A stretch of DNA of 64,000 nucleotides from positions 1 to 64,000 of the forward strand of contig JAFZZI010000015.1 in assembly GCA_017615835.1 (NCBI GenBank), given 5' to 3'. Position 1 is the first letter of the stretch. Each line of letters opens with the position of its first letter. Shown in pieces: positions 1-9,241 of this stretch. Source of the stretch: Bacteroidaceae bacterium (GTDB taxonomy: Bacteria; Bacteroidota; Bacteroidia; Bacteroidales; Bacteroidaceae). Under the pieces are notes generated by a model. The model made no database searches, had not been told where the DNA came from, and was given only the letters and a program-made list of their open reading frames with translations. A program made the position numbers and the translations under genes.

Positions 1-109
1 CTGCTACCATCATACTCTCCAACATAATCTCAATTAGGTCATGAAGACCATTTTCTTTCTCCGCATGCTTGCACATGAACTCAGAAAGTTGTTCCTTTGT
101 CAGTACCAT
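1..109 (-). CDS. IS256-family transposase, N-terminal fragment cut by window edge
   Basis: The frame opens with ATG at 109 on the minus strand and runs off the window after about 36 residues (starts MVLTKEQLSEF, then EIMLESMMVA). The pattern of a short helical N-terminus followed by an 'LE-MM-A' segment is how IS256-type (Mutator-like DDE) transposases of Bacteroidales begin, ahead of the conserved AERREYL-type motif that would lie just outside the window. A terminal-repeat-like sequence lies about 80-110 bp upstream, which supports the assignment. The catalytic DDE residues are not in view, so I cannot say whether the element is intact. Confidence 0.65.
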   Translation of the reverse strand, partial: MVLTKEQLSEFMCKHAEKENGLHDLIEIMLESMMVA

Positions 110-190
110 AAAGTCTGTTCTTCTAAGGGTTAATAAACTTCGATCACTTATTTTTTCCTTAAAAGTACGGACTTTATTTTTTTCACTTAC

Positions 191-218
191 TCAGACACAC
201 TTTTTGGAACACTATCCC
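191..218. repeat. Putative terminal inverted repeat of the IS256-type element
   Basis: Read on the minus strand, the sequence begins GGGATAGTGTTCCAAAAAGT and continues GTGTCTG. This is the style of end (starting GG, followed by a purine-rich stretch with AAAAAG) seen in Bacteroidales IS256 relatives. It lies between the transposase start and the chromosomal terminator at 237, so the element probably ends at about 217-218. The partner repeat and the target duplication are outside the window. Confidence 0.5.
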
Positions 219-236
219 TTTATGCGCTATAATCAT

Positions 237-272
237 AAAAAAGTGGGGCATCAGAAAATGCTCCACTTTTTT
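237..272 (-). terminator. Bidirectional-looking intrinsic terminator after the TPR gene
   Basis: Arms 237-251 and 258-272 pair over 15 bp (core GTGGGGCAT with ATGCTCCAC, one G-U pair) around a 6-nt loop. A-rich and T-rich flanks make it usable from both sides. It lies 23 bp past the stop of the TPR protein gene. Confidence 0.8.
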
Positions 273-294
273 AATCAAATATTAGAACAGTTTG

Positions 295-1587
295 TTATTC
301 GAACAAACCTTCAGCCTTTAGAATAGCCTCAATTTTATTCAGCTCTTTTGCCATATTTAACTTGTAGTATATAGAATAAAGCTGTTGACCCCATTTTTTT
401 GTATCATCCGGCGCAAGTTCACGTACTTTCTCGTATAGAGGAAGTGCTTTCTCATAATAAGATTTTTCTGTCTCTAATACTTTCTTGTATGCTGGTGAAT
501 TGTATTTAACATTGCTCTGTGAATCCATATAGTTGTTGGCTTCAAACATATAACATAGACCTTCATTTATATAAGCCTCAACCAATGTTGAATCCTTGGA
601 CCTTGCTCGCTCGTATGAATCGATAGCTTCAAGATAGTTTTTCTGATTTTGCTTAAGATATCCCTTTACATAATGATTGTAAGCCTTATCAGGATTCTTC
701 TTGAGCATCTCGTCCACAAAACTCTCCATCTCATCCAACTTATCTGATTGATCATAGTATGTCAGAAGCCTGAGAGAATAGTAGTCTTCTGTCGGAAACT
801 TCTCAATACCCTCCTTCAAACTATTAATCCAATTTACTGTATCCTTGAGATTCTCGTATGCCATGCACTTGAACTGATAACAGGCCTTGCCATTTTCCTC
901 GTCTTCTGCTCCTAAATCACAGTATTTCAGCACTTTATTATAATCCCCCATATTATATGCAGCTAAAGTTGGGAAATATGCAAACTCAACTGCGTACTTG
1001 GCATAGTTCTCATTCTCCTGGTTGAACTTTTGGAACATCGGCATCTCCGAAACCTCATAATACTTCGAGAAAATCTCGTATGCTTTTGCATAGTCGCGTC
1101 TGCGAGTATAGTAGAATATTCCACCAGAAATAAGGTTTGTACGATTGGCATCCAACTCTGACGCAAATTTATCACGGCAAGCTGTCGATGTCCTCCCCTT
1201 TTCGTTCGGAATCTGCTCCAGGGAATCACAATGATTAAAGCATTCGAACATCTTAATTAGGTTATTGTACATGGCAACAGTGTCATACTCCCTTCCTTCG
1301 AAATATGTCTTGTTGTTCTCTTCCTTGTACAGTTTCATGTAAATTTCACCGGCAACACCCCAGGTTTCCGCATCGTTTTTAGTGTATTCGTTGTTCAATG
1401 CCTGTTCAATTAGCTTTTTTGCCTGATTAATATTGCCAGTTTCTGATGACAACTGACCTTTTGCATCCTTTACAACCTGCTGGGCAGCTTTAATTGCCTT
1501 CTTTACTTCCTTATCGGTTGACTGTGCGTACGAAGACGCACATGAAAGCAGCACAACCGACACCAATGTAAATAATACTCGTTTCAT
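295..1587 (-). CDS. Exported tetratricopeptide-repeat protein
   Basis: This 430-residue protein begins with a secretion signal (MKRVLFTLVSVVLLSCASSYAQ). Cleavage could be after SYA, or the LLSC stretch could act as a lipobox, so periplasmic soluble versus lipoprotein is open. The mature part is mostly helical TPR-like repeats, clearest at about residues 300-345 (NPDKAYNHYVKGYLKQNQ, then NYLEAIDSYERA) and near the C-terminus. There are no catalytic motifs. TPR proteins of this kind act as scaffolds, but no partner is evident. It lies 66 bp downstream of gyrA on the same strand and may share its transcript. A strong terminator follows. Confidence 0.8.
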   Translation of the reverse strand: MKRVLFTLVSVVLLSCASSYAQSTDKEVKKAIKAAQQVVKDAKGQLSSETGNINQAKKLIEQALNNEYTKNDAETWGVAGEIYMKLYKEENNKTYFEGREYDTVAMYNNLIKMFECFNHCDSLEQIPNEKGRTSTACRDKFASELDANRTNLISGGIFYYTRRRDYAKAYEIFSKYYEVSEMPMFQKFNQENENYAKYAVEFAYFPTLAAYNMGDYNKVLKYCDLGAEDEENGKACYQFKCMAYENLKDTVNWINSLKEGIEKFPTEDYYSLRLLTYYDQSDKLDEMESFVDEMLKKNPDKAYNHYVKGYLKQNQKNYLEAIDSYERARSKDSTLVEAYINEGLCYMFEANNYMDSQSNVKYNSPAYKKVLETEKSYYEKALPLYEKVRELAPDDTKKWGQQLYSIYYKLNMAKELNKIEAILKAEGLFE

Positions 1588-1653
1588 TTGACTATTGATT
1601 TCAGTTACATTAATATGATTCCTTTTTCTTGTTATAGTTTAATTCTGTCCATT

Positions 1654-4146
1654 CTACAAATCGTCGGTCTGAATTTCTTCCATACCATCCGAATCTTCTG
1701 TTGCATCTGAATCTACTTTACAGATTGAGGCTATCTGGTCACCACGCTTCTCCAAATTGATGAGACGAACCCCCTGCGTGGCACGTCCCATTACTCTGAC
1801 TGTTGAGACTTCAAATCTTATTGCAATACCTGATTTATTGATAATCATAAGATTGTTCTCGTCTGTGACAGTCTGGATTGAAATCAGCTTACCTGTCTTT
1901 TCCGTAATATTGATTGTCTTGACTCCCTTTCCTCCGCGATTTGTCTTACGGTAATCCTCAATGTCAGAGCGTTTACCATAACCAAATTCAGATACAATCA
2001 GAATCGTTTCGTTTTCCGGGTCATTAACGGCAACCATACCAACGACATGGTCGAATCCATCATCATCCAGAGTCATGCCGCGAACACCTCCGGTGTTTCG
2101 GCCCATTGCTCTTACTGTACTCTCATTGCACCTAACTGCGCGGCCATTGCTGTTAGCAATAAGTATCTCGTTATCTCCATTTGTGAGCAAGACGTTGACT
2201 ACCCTATCGTCATCAACCAGATTTATAGCATTAATACCATTCTGTCTTGGACGTGAATAGTCTGCCAGCTTTGTCTTCTTTATGGTTCCCTTTCTTGTGC
2301 AGAACACAAGAAAGTGATTTTCATTGAATTCCTTGTCATCCAAAGACTTGATGGCAATGGATGTTGTAATCCTATTGTCAGCCTCAATGTTCAGGATATT
2401 CTGAATCGCCCTACCCTTTGATTTCTTCGCACCCTCTGGAATATCATATACCTTAAGCCAGTAACAACGTCCCTTTTCTGTAAAAAAGAGAATGTAATTG
2501 TGCATGGTTGCGGTAAAAAGGTGCTCAATGAAATCCTCATCACGCTTGTCACTTCCTCGAGATCCTACACCGCCTCTCGCCTGCAGACGATAGTCTGTCA
2601 ACTGAGTACGTTTAATGTATCCATTATGCGATATTGTGATAACCATCGCATCATCAGCATAGAAATCTTCAGGATTGAATTCTTCGGAAGCCATCACAAT
2701 TTCAGTACGGCGCTCATCACCATATTTCTCCTTCACGCTCTGCATCTCATCCTTTATGACCTGACGGCATCTCTCCGGACTATCAAGAATCTCCTGTAGT
2801 TCCTCTATCCTCCTCATCAATCCGTCATACTCTTCATGCAGTTTGTCCTGCATAAGACCTGTCAGTTGACCCAAGCGCATGTCAACAATTGCCTTTGCCT
2901 GAATATCATCAAGCTCAAATCTTTCCATAAGGCTCTGTATCGCATCGTTTGGAGACTCTGCGGCCTTGATAATCCTCACAACTTCGTCAATATTGTCGGA
3001 CGCGACTATCAAGCCTTCCAGAATATGGGCGCGCTTTCTGGCCTCATTTAAATCGTATTTAGTGCGACGTATGACAACCTCATGTCTATGGTCCACAAAA
3101 CACTTTATCAACTCCCTTAAGTTCAGACATTTCGGTCTTCCCTTAACCAGAGCTATGTTGTTCACGCTGAATGAAGACTGCAGTTGAGTCATCTTGAACA
3201 GTTTGTTCAGCACCACATTCGCATTAGAATCCTTCTTTACATCTACTACGATGCGCATTCCATCCCTGTCGGACTCATCATTCACATTCGTAATCCCATC
3301 CAGTTTCTTATCTGTTACAAGTTGGGCGATATATTTAATCAGTTCGGCCTTGTTTACGTTGTATGGAATCTCAGTGATTACAATTTTCTGATGTGAAGGT
3401 CCTTCTTCAATGTCGGTACGGGCCCTCATAACGACGCGTCCCCTACCCGTCTCGTAAGCCTCCTTAATGCCCGATACTCCATATATGAATGCGCCTGTAG
3501 GGAAATCAGGCCCTTTTATATATTGCATTAATCCGTCAACATCTATATCAGGATTGTCTACCATAGCCATACATCCGTCCATAACCTCGGACAGATTGTG
3601 GGTAGGCATGTTTGTTGCCATTCCGACAGCTATACCCGTTGCGCCATTGACCAATAGGTTTGGGAAACTTGCCGGAAGAATTACTGGCTCAATATCTTTG
3701 TCATCGTAATTTGGAACAAAATCTACCGTATCCTTCTTTATGTCGGCCATCATTTCCTCCCCCAGCCTCTTAAGACGTGCCTCAGTGTAACGCATGGCTG
3801 CCGGGCTGTCACCATCAATCGAGCCAAAGTTTCCTTGCCCGTCAACCAATGGATAGCGCATGAACCATTCTTGTGCTAGACGTACCAGAGCACCGTAAAT
3901 TGAAGAGTCTCCATGCGGATGAAAGTGCCCCATCACATCCCCAACGGTACGGGCTGATTTTCGGTAACCTTTGTCGGATGTGTTGCCTTCACGCATCATA
4001 CTGTATAATATCCTACGATGCACAGGCTTAAGTCCGTCACGCGCGTCAGGAAGAGCACGCGATACTATTACCGACATCGAGTAGTCTATGTAAGAGGACT
4101 TCATCTCCTCTTCAATGTTCACCTTGATAATTCTGTCCTGTTCCAA
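1654..4146 (-). CDS. gyrA: DNA gyrase subunit A
   Basis: GyrA is the breakage-reunion subunit of DNA gyrase, which introduces negative supercoils with GyrB. At 830 residues it is normal length. The N-terminal winged-helix region holds the quinolone-determining segment HPHGDSSIYGALV (Ser81 and Gly85 match E. coli Ser83 and Asp87). The catalytic tyrosine is Tyr120 in AAMRYTEAR. The C-terminal third carries the beta-pinwheel with a GyrA-box-like stretch (QARGGVGSRG, about residue 535). The C-terminus is acidic, as is common. The gene diverges from clpC across 301 bp, and a TPR protein gene follows it. Gly at position 85 may be native for this group rather than a resistance change. Confidence 0.97.
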   Translation of the reverse strand: MEQDRIIKVNIEEEMKSSYIDYSMSVIVSRALPDARDGLKPVHRRILYSMMREGNTSDKGYRKSARTVGDVMGHFHPHGDSSIYGALVRLAQEWFMRYPLVDGQGNFGSIDGDSPAAMRYTEARLKRLGEEMMADIKKDTVDFVPNYDDKDIEPVILPASFPNLLVNGATGIAVGMATNMPTHNLSEVMDGCMAMVDNPDIDVDGLMQYIKGPDFPTGAFIYGVSGIKEAYETGRGRVVMRARTDIEEGPSHQKIVITEIPYNVNKAELIKYIAQLVTDKKLDGITNVNDESDRDGMRIVVDVKKDSNANVVLNKLFKMTQLQSSFSVNNIALVKGRPKCLNLRELIKCFVDHRHEVVIRRTKYDLNEARKRAHILEGLIVASDNIDEVVRIIKAAESPNDAIQSLMERFELDDIQAKAIVDMRLGQLTGLMQDKLHEEYDGLMRRIEELQEILDSPERCRQVIKDEMQSVKEKYGDERRTEIVMASEEFNPEDFYADDAMVITISHNGYIKRTQLTDYRLQARGGVGSRGSDKRDEDFIEHLFTATMHNYILFFTEKGRCYWLKVYDIPEGAKKSKGRAIQNILNIEADNRITTSIAIKSLDDKEFNENHFLVFCTRKGTIKKTKLADYSRPRQNGINAINLVDDDRVVNVLLTNGDNEILIANSNGRAVRCNESTVRAMGRNTGGVRGMTLDDDGFDHVVGMVAVNDPENETILIVSEFGYGKRSDIEDYRKTNRGGKGVKTINITEKTGKLISIQTVTDENNLMIINKSGIAIRFEVSTVRVMGRATQGVRLINLEKRGDQIASICKVDSDATEDSDGMEEIQTDDL

Positions 4147-4447
4147 TGCACTTGTCTTTACCAGAGTTTATATACCTATCGAGGAGTATCCTCGCTATAC
4201 ACGTTGTAAAGATACTCATAAATTGGGTAAGTAAGACTACAATGAGATCGTTTTTTTGTGATTTCTCACAATTATTTCCAAAGTCTGTAACCATATGCCC
4301 GCTGCGCTTTACTGCCATCCAGGAAGATTTCTCTCACAGCTACAAGAGGAATCTGGTCACACCGTTGATAATATGGCACGGCTTTTGCTGAACATTATCT
4401 GTAGAGATTATTTTTTGTATAATTTTGTCACGTAACGACACAAGGAA
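4147..4447. promoter_or_regulatory. Divergent gyrA/clpC intergenic region
   Basis: No gene is visible in these 301 bp. On the plus strand TAATTTTG at 4420-4427 fits the -7 box for clpC, with ATG at 4448. On the minus strand a TATCTTTA at about 4204-4211 is a one-mismatch -7 candidate for gyrA. A small hairpin (CGAGGA/TCCTCG) lies near 4180-4195, in the expected gyrA leader. I do not recognise a heat-shock CIRCE or CtsR site ahead of clpC. Confidence 0.5.
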
Positions 4448-6982
4448 ATGGAGAATTACCTGTCAGAAAAAGCTGCAGTCATTTTGATTCGTAGTAAGGA
4501 AGAAGCCGATCGCTTGGCCAACGGAGCTATCAGCCCAGAACATATTCTACTTGGAATAATGCGTGACCACGACAACCGCGCATTCGACTTGTTGACCAGG
4601 CTGAACGTAAATTTGCAGGATTTGAAACACGAACTTGATGAATACTTGTCATCTGAAGACAAACATTCTGAAAATTCCGAAAACATCTCGTTTAATCACA
4701 TAACGATCACTGTTGAAACCTCAAAAATATTTAGGATCAGTATGCTTGAAGCACGATTACTGAAGGTTGACGTTGTTGACGCCGACCATCTGTTACTGGC
4801 TATACTGCGCGACAATCGCTCTATTGCCTCCAAAATGCTTCAAAACCAGAAGATTGACTATAGAAAAGTGTTTGATCTTGTAACCTGCAAGCCAGATACC
4901 CGTATGGGCATGGGGTTTACAGATGAAGACGAGGATGATTCAAACTCATCAGGCGGCTTTTCATCGCAAGCCACAAACCAAAGCAAGGCCACTACGACAA
5001 ATCGTCCGGGCAGCAGAACGCCTGTGCTTGACAACTTCAGCACAGACATCACGCTTATGGCCGAAAACGGCAAACTTGACGCTGTAGTCGGGCGCGAAAA
5101 AGAAATCGAAAGATTAGCTCAAGTATTGAGCCGTCGCAAAAAGAACAATCCAGTGCTAATCGGTGAACCCGGCGTAGGTAAAACCGCAATAGTAGAGGGG
5201 TTGGCTGAACGGATCATTAAAAGGCAGGTACCCCGTATTCTTTTCGGCAAAAGAGTCGTATCTTTGGATATGGCGTCAGTTGTGGCAGGCACTAAATACA
5301 GGGGGCAATTTGAGGAACGCCTCCGTTCTATCATATCAGAATTGAAGTCAAATACAGACATTATCCTATACATTGACGAAATACACACAATAGTTGGAGC
5401 CGGTTCGACTCCTGGCTCAATGGATGCTGCCAATATGCTCAAACCGGCTTTGTCAAGAGGAGAACTTCAATGTATAGGTTCAACCACTACAGACGAATAC
5501 CGTAAAACCATCGAGAAGGACGGAGCCTTGGAACGCCGGTTCCAGAAAATAATAGTCGAGCCAACCACCATTAAAGAAACCTTGCAAATTCTCAATGCCA
5601 TAAAGGATAAATACGAAGACCACCACAATGTGACATATACCGAAGAGGCTATTAAAGCCTGCGTGAGTTACTCCGCAAGATATATTACAGACAGAAATTT
5701 TCCCGACAAAGCGATAGATGTATTAGATGAAGCAGGTTCGCGCACACATCTATACAACATGTCGGTACCGAAAGAGATAGAAGACAAGGAACTTCAAATA
5801 GAAAAAATACGCGAGGATAAGAACCTTGCAGCAAAGAGTCAAAATTTTGAAGCTGCGGCCAATCTTCGCGATCAGGAAAAGACAATGACTGCAGAGTTGG
5901 ACAACATGCGTCATGAGTGGGAAGAGACGGCACGCCTTCAGCGAGAAATTGTAGATGTCGAACAGATTGCCAACGTTGTATCTATGATAAGCGGCATTCC
6001 AGTGCAGAAGATTGCCACAGAGGAAGGCACAAGACTGAAAAATCTTGCCCCAGCCCTTAAATCGAAAGTTATTGCCCAGGATGATGCCATCGATACCCTC
6101 GTAAGGGCCATACAAAGAGGGCGTGTCGGCCTTAAAAACCCAGACAAACCCATAGGCTCTTTCCTTTTTCTTGGACCCACTGGCGTTGGCAAGACACTGC
6201 TTGCAAAGGAACTGGCTTTTCAGATGTTCGGAAGCGTCGATTCAATAATCAGAATTGACATGAGCGAATTCATGGAGAAGTTCACTGTTTCCAGACTTGT
6301 TGGCGCACCACCGGGATATGTGGGTTACGATGAAGGTGGAGAACTTACCGAAAAGGTTCGACGTAAACCCTATTCCATAATCCTTCTTGACGAAATTGAA
6401 AAGGCTAATACTGATGTTTTCAACATTTTGTTACAGGTAATGGACGAGGGACGTCTTACGGACAGTAATGGTCGCACCGTCGATTTTAGGAACACGGTTA
6501 TCATTATGACCTCAAACATAGGTTCCCGTCAAGTAAGGGAATTTGGCAACGGCATTGGATTCAGTGCAAACAGCAACACACAAAATAAAATGGCTCAAGA
6601 ACTTATACGCAGGGCCCTAAACAAATCGTTTGCTCCTGAGTTTCTAAATAGGATTGACGAAATCATAACTTTTTGCCAACTTGACAAGAAAGCAGCCGAA
6701 ACTATTGTCAAACTTGAACTTGACCAATTGGCTATACGCATGAACCAGTTAGGCTACTCCGTCGACTTCACAGATTCAGCCCGAAGTTTCATCGCCACTA
6801 AAGGGTTTGATTACGAATACGGTGCTCGTCCTCTGAAACGAGCAATCCAAACACTTGTCGAAGACTGTTTATCTCAGAAGATAATTGACGGCGAATGCGT
6901 TCCAGGAGACAGAATAATAATGGATTATCGTGAAGGAGATGACTTAATGTCAGTAAAAGTCAATCATCCTGCTACTGTATGA
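4448..6982 (+). CDS. clpC: AAA+ chaperone ClpC, ATPase partner of ClpP
   Basis: ClpC unfolds proteins and feeds them to the ClpP peptidase in the cytoplasm. The 844 residues contain a Clp N-terminal repeat domain (about 1-150), a low-complexity acidic/Ser linker (about 155-190), and AAA+ module 1 (Walker A GEPGVGKT at 239-246, Walker B LYIDEIH). They continue with a UVR-type coiled insert (about 455-490, NFEAAANLRDQEK) and AAA+ module 2 (GPTGVGKT at 576-583, LLDEIEKA). The UVR insert and the shorter middle region distinguish it from ClpB. ATG at 4448 follows a -7 box by 20 bp. A terminator hairpin follows at 7006. Confidence 0.95.
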   Translation: MENYLSEKAAVILIRSKEEADRLANGAISPEHILLGIMRDHDNRAFDLLTRLNVNLQDLKHELDEYLSSEDKHSENSENISFNHITITVETSKIFRISMLEARLLKVDVVDADHLLLAILRDNRSIASKMLQNQKIDYRKVFDLVTCKPDTRMGMGFTDEDEDDSNSSGGFSSQATNQSKATTTNRPGSRTPVLDNFSTDITLMAENGKLDAVVGREKEIERLAQVLSRRKKNNPVLIGEPGVGKTAIVEGLAERIIKRQVPRILFGKRVVSLDMASVVAGTKYRGQFEERLRSIISELKSNTDIILYIDEIHTIVGAGSTPGSMDAANMLKPALSRGELQCIGSTTTDEYRKTIEKDGALERRFQKIIVEPTTIKETLQILNAIKDKYEDHHNVTYTEEAIKACVSYSARYITDRNFPDKAIDVLDEAGSRTHLYNMSVPKEIEDKELQIEKIREDKNLAAKSQNFEAAANLRDQEKTMTAELDNMRHEWEETARLQREIVDVEQIANVVSMISGIPVQKIATEEGTRLKNLAPALKSKVIAQDDAIDTLVRAIQRGRVGLKNPDKPIGSFLFLGPTGVGKTLLAKELAFQMFGSVDSIIRIDMSEFMEKFTVSRLVGAPPGYVGYDEGGELTEKVRRKPYSIILLDEIEKANTDVFNILLQVMDEGRLTDSNGRTVDFRNTVIIMTSNIGSRQVREFGNGIGFSANSNTQNKMAQELIRRALNKSFAPEFLNRIDEIITFCQLDKKAAETIVKLELDQLAIRMNQLGYSVDFTDSARSFIATKGFDYEYGARPLKRAIQTLVEDCLSQKIIDGECVPGDRIIMDYREGDDLMSVKVNHPATV

Positions 6983-7005
6983 GTTGCAGTCTAATAATTC
7001 GCGAC

Positions 7006-7039
7006 AAAATGTCAGACGGCGACGCCTGGCATTTTTTTT
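7006..7039 (+). terminator. Intrinsic terminator after clpC
   Basis: AAAATG...CATTTT arms with an inner CAG/CTG and CG/CG stem, one mismatch and one G-U pair, are followed by a run of eight T. It lies 23 bp past the clpC stop and 42 bp before htpG. Confidence 0.75.
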
Positions 7040-7081
7040 GACTGACATTAACACAAAAAGTACAACTAAAATACGCCTATA

Positions 7082-9133
7082 ATGAGTAAGCAGAAAGGTA
7101 CAATTGGAGTAACGACTGAGAACATCTTTCCAGTCATAAAAAAGTTTCTGTACAGCGACCACGAGATTTTTCTTCGTGAAATTGTGTCAAACGCAATAGA
7201 CGCGACTCAGAAACTTAAGACACTTTCGTCTAAAGGTCAGATAAGCGGTGATCTTGGCGACTTAACCATAAGAGTCAGCATTGACAAGGACAGGATAACT
7301 GTAAGCGATCGGGGAATAGGTATGACTGCAGATGAAATTGAAAAGTACATCAACCAAATAGCTTTTTCCGGTGCCAATGATTTCCTGGAGAAGTACAAGG
7401 ACAATGCAAACGCCATAATTGGGCACTTCGGACTTGGTTTCTATTCTTCGTTCATGGTTTCTAAGAAAGTTGAAATCGTCACTAAATCCTACAAGGAGGA
7501 CTCGAATGCTGTCAAGTGGAGTTGCGACGGATCACCCGAGTACACCATGGAAAAGTGCAACAAGTCTGAACGCGGCACTGACATAATAATGTACATTGAC
7601 GATGACTGCAAAGAATATCTCCAAGAGTCGGAAATTGACAAACTGCTTCGAAAATACTGTAAATTCCTACCTGTGCCCATTGCTTTCGGCAAAAAGAAAG
7701 AGTGGAAAGACGGGAAAAATATCGAAACAGATGAAGACAACATCATAAATAACGTTGATCCCCTATGGTGCAAAACCCCCAGCGATGTCTCTGACGACGA
7801 TTACCGTAAATTTTATCACGAACTCTACCCAATGGCAGATGACCCGCTATTCTGGATTCACCTGAACGTCGATTTCCCGTTTCACCTTACCGGCATCCTT
7901 TACTTCCCTCTCATCAAAAACAACATCGAACTTCAGCGCAACAAGATTCAGCTCTATTGTAATCAAGTCTATGTGACTGACTCGGTGGAAGGTATTGTTC
8001 CAGACTTTCTGACTCTTCTGCATGGTATCATTGACTCACCAGACATTCCGCTCAACGTTTCCCGTTCATACCTTCAGAGCGATGCTAACGTAAAAAAGAT
8101 ATCCGGTTACATATTGAAGAAAGTGGCAGACCGATTGAATGCAATCTTCAAGAACAACCGAAAGGAATTTGAAGAGAAATGGGATAACCTGAAACTATTT
8201 ATCAACTACGGACTGCTAACAGAAGATGAACTGTTCGACAAGGTCTCCAAAATTACCCTTTTCAAGGATACAGATGGAAAATACTATACATTCGACGAGT
8301 ATAAGACCCTCATCGAACCAAACCAGACTGATAAAGACAAACAACTCGTCTACCTATATGCAAACAATGTAGACGCTCAATATGGTTTCATCAATGCAGC
8401 AAACCAAAAAGGTTACAACGTGTTGCTGATGGATGGACAACTCGATGTCGCGGTAATTGGCATGCTTGAGCAGAAATTTGAAAAGAGCCGTTTCATGAGG
8501 GTTGACAGCGACAGCATAGACAACCTCATAGTCAAAAGTGACAAAAAAGATGACAATCCCGACAACGACGGTTCTCAAATGCTTTCTGCCATATTCAAGA
8601 GCCGCATGCCTCAAATGGAGAAGGTAGAGTTCCATGTGGACTCCAAACCCCTTGGGCAAACCATGATGCCTGTAATCATCACCCAAAGCGAATATATGCG
8701 CAGGATGAAAGAAATGGCTGATATACAGGCTGGTATGAGTTTCTACGGTGACATGCCCAGCATGTATTCAGTCACAGTCAATACCGACCATAAACTCATA
8801 CAGAAAGTTATGGCAGATGCTTCCAATATGTGCAATCCAAGTGTAACCCCAATTGATGAAGAAATTGAGAAACTCCAGACTAGGGTATCCGAACTCAGGA
8901 AAGCCAAAGAAGGCAAAAAGGATGATGAAATACCCGAGGCCGACAAGACAGAGTTGACTGAAAAGCAAAAAGCCATCAAAGACAAAGAAAAGCAGAAAGA
9001 TGACATCTATGGGGCCTATGCGCGTGACTGTAAAATAGTAAACGAACTTGTTGACTTAGCCCTATTGCAGACTGGAATGCTCAAAGGCAAGGCTCTGGAC
9101 GAGTTTATCAAGCGCAGTATTGAGCTGATCTGA
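7082..9133 (+). CDS. htpG: Chaperone HtpG (bacterial Hsp90)
   Basis: HtpG is an ATP-dependent dimeric chaperone of the cytosol. The protein has 683 residues. The N-terminal GHKL ATPase pocket shows the expected motifs: EIVSNAIDAT (Glu and Asn for Mg-ATP), DRGIGMT, and GHFGLGFYSSFMVS as the ATP lid. The middle domain has the Hsp90 SYLQSD-type motif (NVSRSYLQSDANV) with its catalytic-loop Arg. A charged Lys/Glu/Asp-rich segment (about 600-650) precedes the dimerisation end, as in other Bacteroidetes HtpG proteins, which are longer than the E. coli protein. It is transcribed separately from clpC and has its own strong terminator. Confidence 0.96.
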   Translation: MSKQKGTIGVTTENIFPVIKKFLYSDHEIFLREIVSNAIDATQKLKTLSSKGQISGDLGDLTIRVSIDKDRITVSDRGIGMTADEIEKYINQIAFSGANDFLEKYKDNANAIIGHFGLGFYSSFMVSKKVEIVTKSYKEDSNAVKWSCDGSPEYTMEKCNKSERGTDIIMYIDDDCKEYLQESEIDKLLRKYCKFLPVPIAFGKKKEWKDGKNIETDEDNIINNVDPLWCKTPSDVSDDDYRKFYHELYPMADDPLFWIHLNVDFPFHLTGILYFPLIKNNIELQRNKIQLYCNQVYVTDSVEGIVPDFLTLLHGIIDSPDIPLNVSRSYLQSDANVKKISGYILKKVADRLNAIFKNNRKEFEEKWDNLKLFINYGLLTEDELFDKVSKITLFKDTDGKYYTFDEYKTLIEPNQTDKDKQLVYLYANNVDAQYGFINAANQKGYNVLLMDGQLDVAVIGMLEQKFEKSRFMRVDSDSIDNLIVKSDKKDDNPDNDGSQMLSAIFKSRMPQMEKVEFHVDSKPLGQTMMPVIITQSEYMRRMKEMADIQAGMSFYGDMPSMYSVTVNTDHKLIQKVMADASNMCNPSVTPIDEEIEKLQTRVSELRKAKEGKKDDEIPEADKTELTEKQKAIKDKEKQKDDIYGAYARDCKIVNELVDLALLQTGMLKGKALDEFIKRSIELI

Positions 9134-9157
9134 CTACTTCTGAAGCAAATAAGTTCC

Positions 9158-9190
9158 AAGACTGCCGTTAATTGACGGCAGTCTTTTTTC
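9158..9190 (+). terminator. Intrinsic terminator after htpG
   Basis: A perfect 11-bp stem AAGACTGCCGT/ACGGCAGTCTT (9158-9168 and 9175-9185) with a 6-nt loop is followed by a T run. It lies 24 bp past the htpG stop. Confidence 0.9.
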
Positions 9191-9241
9191 TATATCATCA
9201 TTTTTGTATCTTTACGGACGTCAATCAGTTGTATTGTCAGA

